37,510 bases of DNA. Origin: Verrucomicrobiota bacterium (GTDB lineage Bacteria; Verrucomicrobiota; Verrucomicrobiia; Verrucomicrobiales; Verrucomicrobiaceae). The stretch lies in the NCBI GenBank assembly GCA_026397715.1, contig JAPLUN010000261.1, positions 1 to 37,510 of the forward strand. The letters run 5' to 3'. The notes under the pieces are model-generated. The model was not told the origin of the DNA. It made no database searches and was given only the letters and a program-made list of their open reading frames with translations. Shown here piece by piece: positions 32,761 through 37,510 of this stretch (within the stretch, counting starts at the first letter, position 1; each line of letters begins with the position of its first letter). Made by a program: the position numbers and the translations under genes.

Positions 32761-33690
32761 TTAGGCCAGTCTGAAGAGCTTGTGGGAGTTTTGGAAGAGG
32801 ATTTTGCGCTCCACTGCCTTGCTGGGGGCGAGCTTGCGGATGGCGGCGAGGGCCTGGGCGCCCTGGCAGCCGGGGCCGCGGCCAAGGTGGTCGGCGCAGT
32901 CGCTACCGTAGAGGATCTTGTCCTGATGGCGGTCGAAGAACTTGGTGGTGTGCTCTTCGTCGCGGGTGAGGGCGAGCAGGCCGCTGCCGGCGGACATGTC
33001 GGCAAACATGTTGGGGTAGTCGGCGAGGTAGCGGTCCGTGATGCCGCCGGGGGTGATCTTGCCTTTGGGGTAGTTCACTTTTTGATCGTGCTGCTTGTCG
33101 ATGTTACCCCAGAAGGCCTGAGCATGGCCGATGAAGTTGGTCTTGGGAAACTTCTCCAGCATAGTGTGGAAACGCTCGTAGCCGAGGTTGTAGGTCAGAT
33201 GCTGGAAGTGCAGGAGGATGGGCACATTGTAGGCGGCAGCGAGGGCGTAGAGTTTCTGGCTTTCGGGTGAGTCACACTGCACCATGAATTTCTGCTCGCC
33301 GATCATGCAGGCGCCCTGCTTGAGCCATTTTTCGATCTCGGCGGGCGCGGTGTCGAGGTCGGTGACCTCATTGGCAGCCCAGAGGTAGGCTTCGGAATGG
33401 GCTTTGGCGAAGTCACGCGCGGCCTCGGTGGTGGCGCATTGGGCGGCGAGGCCGTTGGATTTGCCGTTGTGCGTTGAAGGGCGGTCCAGGTAGGTGCCGG
33501 CAGGCAGAATGATCGAGGTGGTGATGCCCATCGCCACCTGATGCGCGAGGAGATGCTCATCCGCGCGCTTGTGGTAGTTCATGTGCTGATGGATGTCGAT
33601 GACAGGCTCAGCTGCCGGGGGCGTCTGCGCCAGGGCGCGGGAGGTGAGTGCGGCGAGACTCGTGGACAAAAAGATGCGGCGTGATGGCAT
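32761..33690 (-). CDS. Exported metal-dependent amidohydrolase (amidohydrolase 2 type)
   Basis: A TIM-barrel hydrolase of about 309 residues. The Tat-like signal is SRRIFLSTSLAALTSRALAQ near the N-terminus. Metal ligands appear as VIDIHQHM (His34, His36), LLHFQHLTY, NFIGHAQAFWG and the aspartate in ILYGSDCADH, matching PF04909 (2-pyrone-4,6-dicarboxylate lactonase/ACMSD-like). The start ATG 33690 places the twin arginines at residues 4-5; an ATG at 33708 would add six residues. Relatives are common in Planctomycetes and Verrucomicrobia with unknown substrates. It follows the pentapeptide gene on the same strand with 57 bp between. Confidence 0.85.
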   Translation of the reverse strand: MPSRRIFLSTSLAALTSRALAQTPPAAEPVIDIHQHMNYHKRADEHLLAHQVAMGITTSIILPAGTYLDRPSTHNGKSNGLAAQCATTEAARDFAKAHSEAYLWAANEVTDLDTAPAEIEKWLKQGACMIGEQKFMVQCDSPESQKLYALAAAYNVPILLHFQHLTYNLGYERFHTMLEKFPKTNFIGHAQAFWGNIDKQHDQKVNYPKGKITPGGITDRYLADYPNMFADMSAGSGLLALTRDEEHTTKFFDRHQDKILYGSDCADHLGRGPGCQGAQALAAIRKLAPSKAVERKILFQNSHKLFRLA

Positions 33691-33747
33691 GAAACCACTA
33701 CGCCGCATGGAAGGGGATGTTGCTCGGCAGCTATGCAGCTGCGCGAA

Positions 33748-34224
33748 TCAGCTCAGTTTTTTCAGGCCCTGCGTGTCGGCCAGGATGGCGCCGGTGTAGA
33801 TCATGCCGGTTTGCACGGTGCCGTTGAGGTTTGCGGCGATGAGATCTGCATCGGTGAAGTCGGCATTGGTCAGATTGGCACCTTCTAGGTTGGCACCGGA
33901 AAGGTCCGCGCCACGGATGTTGGCGTTGCTCAGGTTGGCATGGCGGAGGGAGACGCCGCCGAGGTCGGCTCCGCTGAGATCTGCGCCGCTGAGATTTGCG
34001 CTGTCCAGATTCGCGCCACTGAAGTCGCCGCCGGAGAGATTGGTGCCTGCCAGATTGGCTTTGGTAAGGGTGGTGCCGACAAAATGGGCTTTGGCCAGAT
34101 TGAGGTCATTGAGCGTCGCACCTGCGAGGTTCATGCCGGTTTCGTCGATCTTGCGGCCGCTTTTGCCGCCGCTTTCAATCCATTGAGTGTGCGCGAGGAG
34201 TTCTTCGGTTGTGATGCTAGCCAT
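33748..34224 (-). CDS. Pentapeptide-repeat protein
   Basis: A 158-residue protein. After about 30 residues (ASITTEELLAHTQWIESG) come about 20 tandem A(D/N)LxX repeats, for example ANLAGTNLSGGDFSGANL, SANLSGADLSGADLGGVSL, IRGADLSGANLEGANLTNAD, folding as a right-handed quadrilateral beta-helix. Some family members mimic DNA and bind gyrase; most have no known role. I start at ATG 34224; a TTG nine bases upstream is less likely. The ATG lies only 10 bases past a 16-bp inverted repeat, with no Shine-Dalgarno sequence between, so initiation may be unusual. Confidence 0.9.
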   Translation of the reverse strand: MASITTEELLAHTQWIESGGKSGRKIDETGMNLAGATLNDLNLAKAHFVGTTLTKANLAGTNLSGGDFSGANLDSANLSGADLSGADLGGVSLRHANLSNANIRGADLSGANLEGANLTNADFTDADLIAANLNGTVQTGMIYTGAILADTQGLKKLS

Positions 34225-34234
34225 GGTCCACAAA

Positions 34235-34272
34235 TGAAAACCCGATTTACGAGGCCGTAAATCGGGTTTTCA
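34235..34272. terminator. Perfect 16-bp inverted repeat with T-tracts, likely bidirectional terminator
   Basis: The arms 34235-34250 (TGAAAACCCGATTTAC) and 34257-34272 (GTAAATCGGGTTTTCA) pair perfectly around a six-base loop, with A4 and T4 tracts at the stem base in both directions. It lies 53 bases after the sucC stop and would end sucC transcription. It is 10 bases before the pentapeptide gene start on the same strand, so that gene must be read through it or start transcription within it. Confidence 0.8.
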
Positions 34273-34325
34273 AACTTGTTTAGGGGATTTAGATGGTCCC
34301 TTAAAGCCGCTAGGCGAGGGCTAAA

Positions 34326-35510
<1,185 letters not shown>

Positions 35511-35628
35511 GGAGAAAAAATGGGGGAGCCCGATAGTAGAAGTGCGACCCCAAGCGTCAAGGCGCATTCCCGGTGAAGGTGAGAATGCCGGGCTTGCCGT
35601 GCCTGCAAGGCTGCGGCATAGCCCCAGA

Positions 35629-36300
35629 ATGCGAATAGATGTGGTGACGTTGTTTCCCGAACTGGTCTCAGTGCCGATGGGCCTGAGCATGATGGGTCGT
35701 GCGCAAGAGAAGGGCATTCTGGACCTGCGGGTGCATGATTTGCGTGAGCAGGGGATGGGAAGGCACCGTCATGTGGATGACACCCCGTATGGCGGGGGGC
35801 AGGGGATGGTGATCCGCCCGGAGCCGGTGTTTGAATCGCTGGACCGCATCGACATGCCGGAGGCGCGCATCATTTACATGTCACCTGCGGGGAAGCGTTT
35901 TGATCAGGCCACGGCGCGGCGGCTGTCCGCTGAGCCGCATTTGATCTTCCTTTCGGGACATTACGAGGGGATCGACCACCGCATCATTGAGCACTGGGTG
36001 GATGAGGAGATCAGCCTGGGAGATTACGTGCTGACGAACGGGGCCATCGCCGCCGTGGTGGTGATGGATGCCATCGTGCGCCTGCTGCCGGGGGTGCTGG
36101 GAGATGAAATGAGTGCGGTGGAGGAGAGCTTTGGCGCCAGCGGCCTGCTGGAGGCTCCGCAATACACCAAGCCGGCGGAGTACCGGGGCCTGAAGGTGCC
36201 GGACATGCTGCTGAGCGGGAATCACGCGAAGATCGCCGCATGGCGGGAGCAGCAGGCGCTGGAGCGCACGCGGGCGAATCGCCCGGATTTAATCGACTGA
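35629..36300 (+). CDS. trmD: tRNA (guanine37-N1)-methyltransferase
   Basis: A SPOUT-class methyltransferase that makes m1G37 in tRNAs with G36 and prevents +1 frameshifting. It begins [13 protein letters not shown]; conserved segments are [29 protein letters not shown] and the trefoil-knot SAM loop [12 protein letters not shown], then [13 protein letters not shown] with [12 protein letters not shown]. At 223 residues it is slightly shorter than E. coli TrmD (255). The neighbours rpsP/rimM/rplS typical of this gene in other bacteria are absent. It is divergent from sucC with a 118-bp spacer. Confidence 0.96.
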   Translation: MRIDVVTLFPELVSVPMGLSMMGRAQEKGILDLRVHDLREQGMGRHRHVDDTPYGGGQGMVIRPEPVFESLDRIDMPEARIIYMSPAGKRFDQATARRLSAEPHLIFLSGHYEGIDHRIIEHWVDEEISLGDYVLTNGAIAAVVVMDAIVRLLPGVLGDEMSAVEESFGASGLLEAPQYTKPAEYRGLKVPDMLLSGNHAKIAAWREQQALERTRANRPDLID

Positions 36301-36325
36301 GATGCGTCCGAGAGTGACATTTCGT

Positions 36326-36355
36326 TTGACGATCCACCGGGCTGCACGCTAAATA
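36326..36355 (+). promoter_or_regulatory. Candidate promoter for tRNA-Ser
   Basis: TTGACG (36326-36331, 5 of 6 to consensus) and TAAATA (36350-36355) are 18 bases apart, about 43 bases before the mature tRNA 5' end. The -10 is weaker than the -35. Confidence 0.45.
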
Positions 36356-36398
36356 AGCACTCCGCTGGCTGACCACCTGCGGGACAGTTTTAATTATT

Positions 36399-36489
36399 GG
36401 TGAGGTGGCTGAGTGGTCGAAAGCACATCTTTGCTAAAGATGCGTAGCCTTAACAGCTACCGAGGGTTCGAATCCCTCCCTCACCGCCA
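36399..36489 (+). tRNA. trnS-GCU: tRNA-Ser (anticodon GCU)
   Basis: The acceptor stem GGTGAGG (36399-36405) pairs with CCTCACC (36479-36485), then discriminator G and encoded CCA (36487-36489). The anticodon stem CATCT/AGATG carries loop TTGCTAA with anticodon GCT. A long variable arm (CGTAGCCTTAACAGCTACCG region) and TTCGAAT T-loop are present, as class II serine tRNAs require. A T6 run follows the CCA and could end the transcript. Confidence 0.95.
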
Positions 36490-36657
36490 TTTTTTGTCAG
36501 ACGACCCAGATGCTGAAAGCGCATGGTCGGCCGCCTTAAAGGGGGCAAACGAACAGCGAATCACGCGGAATGGCCCCTCAAAGCGCCTTGCAAGGGCCTG
36601 CACAGAGCTGCAATTGCCTGTTGCACAAGGGGTTAAAATACCACATTCTGCCACCCG

Positions 36658-36837
36658 ATGAAAATCAATACCAGCATTACCATTGATCCACGCATCGCCA
36701 AGCTGGCGAAGAAATATGCGGCGCTCGACGGTCGCAGCTTTGCCAACTACGTCGAACGTGCCGTCGCTCGACAGGTTGAGCAGGACCAGATCGCCGAGAG
36801 CCCAAGCCCGAAGGCCAAGCCCGCGAAGAAGAAGTAA
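36658..36837 (+). CDS. Small ribbon-helix-helix protein with lysine-rich tail
   Basis: A 59-residue frame from ATG 36658 to TAA 36837. The first part, MKINTSITIDPRIAKLAKKY, then LDGRSFANYVERAVARQVEQ, has the beta-strand plus two-helix pattern of MetJ/Arc/CopG-type DNA-binding proteins (alternating strand NTSITID, helix RIAKLAKKYAAL, turn GRS, helix FANYVERAVAR). The tail SPSPKAKPAKKK is basic and low complexity. Such proteins are antitoxins, plasmid copy-control or phage repressors, but no toxin partner is seen in the 94 bp before tRNA-Ala. It lies between two tRNA genes pointing at each other. Confidence 0.78.
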   Translation: MKINTSITIDPRIAKLAKKYAALDGRSFANYVERAVARQVEQDQIAESPSPKAKPAKKK

Positions 36838-36931
36838 GCATTTTAGCTGACGCGGAATGGGAGGGTGGCGATGAAAATCGCCGATCCAGGATCTTTGTTG
36901 CCTCGCAGCGCAGATCAAACCTGCTGGGGAG

Positions 36932-37004
36932 TGGAGCTAAGGGGATTCGAACCCCTGACCTTCTCATTGCGAACGAGACGCTCTACCAACTGAGCTATAG
37001 CCCC
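36932..37004 (-). tRNA. trnA-CGC: tRNA-Ala (anticodon CGC)
   Basis: Read on the minus strand, GGGGCTA pairs with TAGCTCC (one G-T wobble), the D-arm is GCTCAGTTGGTAGAGC, the anticodon stem TCTCG/TGAGA has loop TTCGCAA (anticodon CGC), and the T-arm is AGGGGTTCGAATCCCCT. Discriminator A is at 36932. CCA is not encoded, so the CCA-adding enzyme is needed. The 73-base length is normal. Confidence 0.94.
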
Positions 37005-37024
37005 AACGTGTTATGGATCAGTGA

Positions 37025-37052
37025 ATTATAGCGATTTTTAGAACTCGCCAAA
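37025..37052 (-). promoter_or_regulatory. Candidate promoter for tRNA-Ala
   Basis: On the minus strand a perfect TATAAT (37030-37025) lies 16 bases after TTTGGC (37052-37047), 20 bases before the tRNA 5' end. The strong -10 and position fit a stable-RNA promoter; the -35 is only approximate. Confidence 0.55.
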
Positions 37053-37095
37053 TTTCCCTTGGATACCATCCTTGTATACTGCAACGTGCGGGCAT

Positions 37096-37510
37096 ATGGG
37101 AGCCGCCCACGCACAGAAGGGGTCTTTTGAGAAAGTTGGTGAGTGCCTTTATCGGTATTCATCGAACGGCTTTTATTATGCTGTGATGCGTCATTCCGGC
37201 AAGCTGATTCGTCGCAGCCTGGAAACCTCCGACAAAGCCCATGCCAAGCGCAAGCTGGCTGAGTTCAAGCGCGATGTGGGCCGCACGGCCCCTGGTGCAG
37301 GGCGGGTGACCCTGTCGGCTCTCTGTGACCGCTATCTGACGACCTGCAGCAATCAGGCGGCCAAGACCGTCCGTAGAAAACAGGACATCGTGCAGAAAAT
37401 CAAAGATGACTGGCCGGGTGGGGCTGAGGTGGCTGCTGCCAAAGTGAAACCCTCCGAGGTGGCCGCATGGCTGTCGAGCTACACCTTTGGCTGGGCCTCA
37501 CAGCATTTGT
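37096..37510 (+). CDS. Tyrosine recombinase/integrase-like protein, N-terminal part
   Basis: 138 codons are visible from ATG 37096; the gene leaves the window. The start has a beta-rich arm-type DNA-binding pattern (CLYRYSSNGFYYAVMRHSGK, then LIRRSLETSDKAHAKRKLAE) typical of phage-type integrases in Verrucomicrobia and Planctomycetes. It is followed by a helical core-binding (SAM-like) segment (TLSALCDRYLTTC, KTVRRKQDIVQKIKDDWPGG, KVKPSEVAAWLSSY). The catalytic R-H-R-Y domain would lie beyond 37510 and is not seen. The gene starts 92 bp from the 5' end of tRNA-Ala and reads away from it. An integrated element probably begins here. Confidence 0.75.
   Translation, partial: MGAAHAQKGSFEKVGECLYRYSSNGFYYAVMRHSGKLIRRSLETSDKAHAKRKLAEFKRDVGRTAPGAGRVTLSALCDRYLTTCSNQAAKTVRRKQDIVQKIKDDWPGGAEVAAAKVKPSEVAAWLSSYTFGWASQHL

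Noticed and set aside
36490..36657. Toxin gene partner upstream of the RHH gene
   Set aside because: No open frame with a start and reasonable length in the 168 bases; TTAAAAT near 36632 may be a -10 but lacks a -35.

Overview
The window (roughly 58-60% GC by eye) looks like the chromosome of a Verrucomicrobiota bacterium, probably near Verrucomicrobiaceae/Prosthecobacter. Supporting signs are the paired exported proteins of the DUF1592/cytochrome-c and Tat-DUF1552 families, a PAS protein with a C-terminal four-cysteine motif, an AsnC/aminotransferase pair, weak Shine-Dalgarno sites and hairpin-rich intergenic repeats. The assignment rests on gene content only.

Left half (1-19405): a polysaccharide (EPS/O-antigen-like) cluster of the Wzx/Wzy type. 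About 16 kb on the minus strand reads as one long operon. It starts at 16109 with UDP-glucuronate decarboxylase (uxs) and UDP-glucose dehydrogenase (ugd), which make UDP-glucuronate and UDP-xylose. It continues with a degenerate methyltransferase-like protein, a GT4, a flippase (Wzx), two more GT4s, a GT2 fused to a second GT-A-like domain, a free paralogue of that domain, an FkbM methyltransferase, a TupA-type ATP-grasp enzyme, a GT4, a GT2 and a hexapeptide acyltransferase, and leaves the window inside a membrane protein. Divergent from uxs on the plus strand lie an O-antigen ligase/polymerase-like protein and the undecaprenyl-phosphate sugar-1-phosphate transferase that would start the repeat unit.

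The least expected content is in this cluster. Two decayed gene fragments flank the free paralogue (4893-5795): the C-terminus of a second ATP-grasp (TupA) gene (5815-5962) and the N-terminus of a second copy of the GT4 at 1757-2992 (4857-4896, possibly with a C-terminal remnant down to about 4764). They are fossils of duplication and deletion, and suggest the cluster was assembled from repeated modules. TupA next to a UDP-glucuronate supply also raises the possibility of an amino-acid-amidated uronic acid polymer.

Middle (19461-29257): a small membrane protein, a CSD-DUF1294 protein, glucuronate isomerase (uxaC), an overlapping pair of exported metalloenzymes (lipoprotein aminopeptidase and subclass B3-type metallo-beta-lactamase), the DUF1592/DUF1552 pair and CCA-adding enzyme. 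Two copies of a three-hairpin repeat with covarying stems sit just after the stops at 23746 and 27739.

Right part (29525-37510): AsnC regulator, class I aminotransferase, nitrilase-family hydrolase coupled to a PAS/zinc-ribbon-like protein, Tat-exported amidohydrolase, pentapeptide-repeat protein, sucC (no sucD adjacent), trmD, tRNA-Ser(GCU), a 59-residue ribbon-helix-helix protein, tRNA-Ala(CGC) on the opposite strand, and the start of a tyrosine-recombinase-like integrase, probably the edge of a mobile region.
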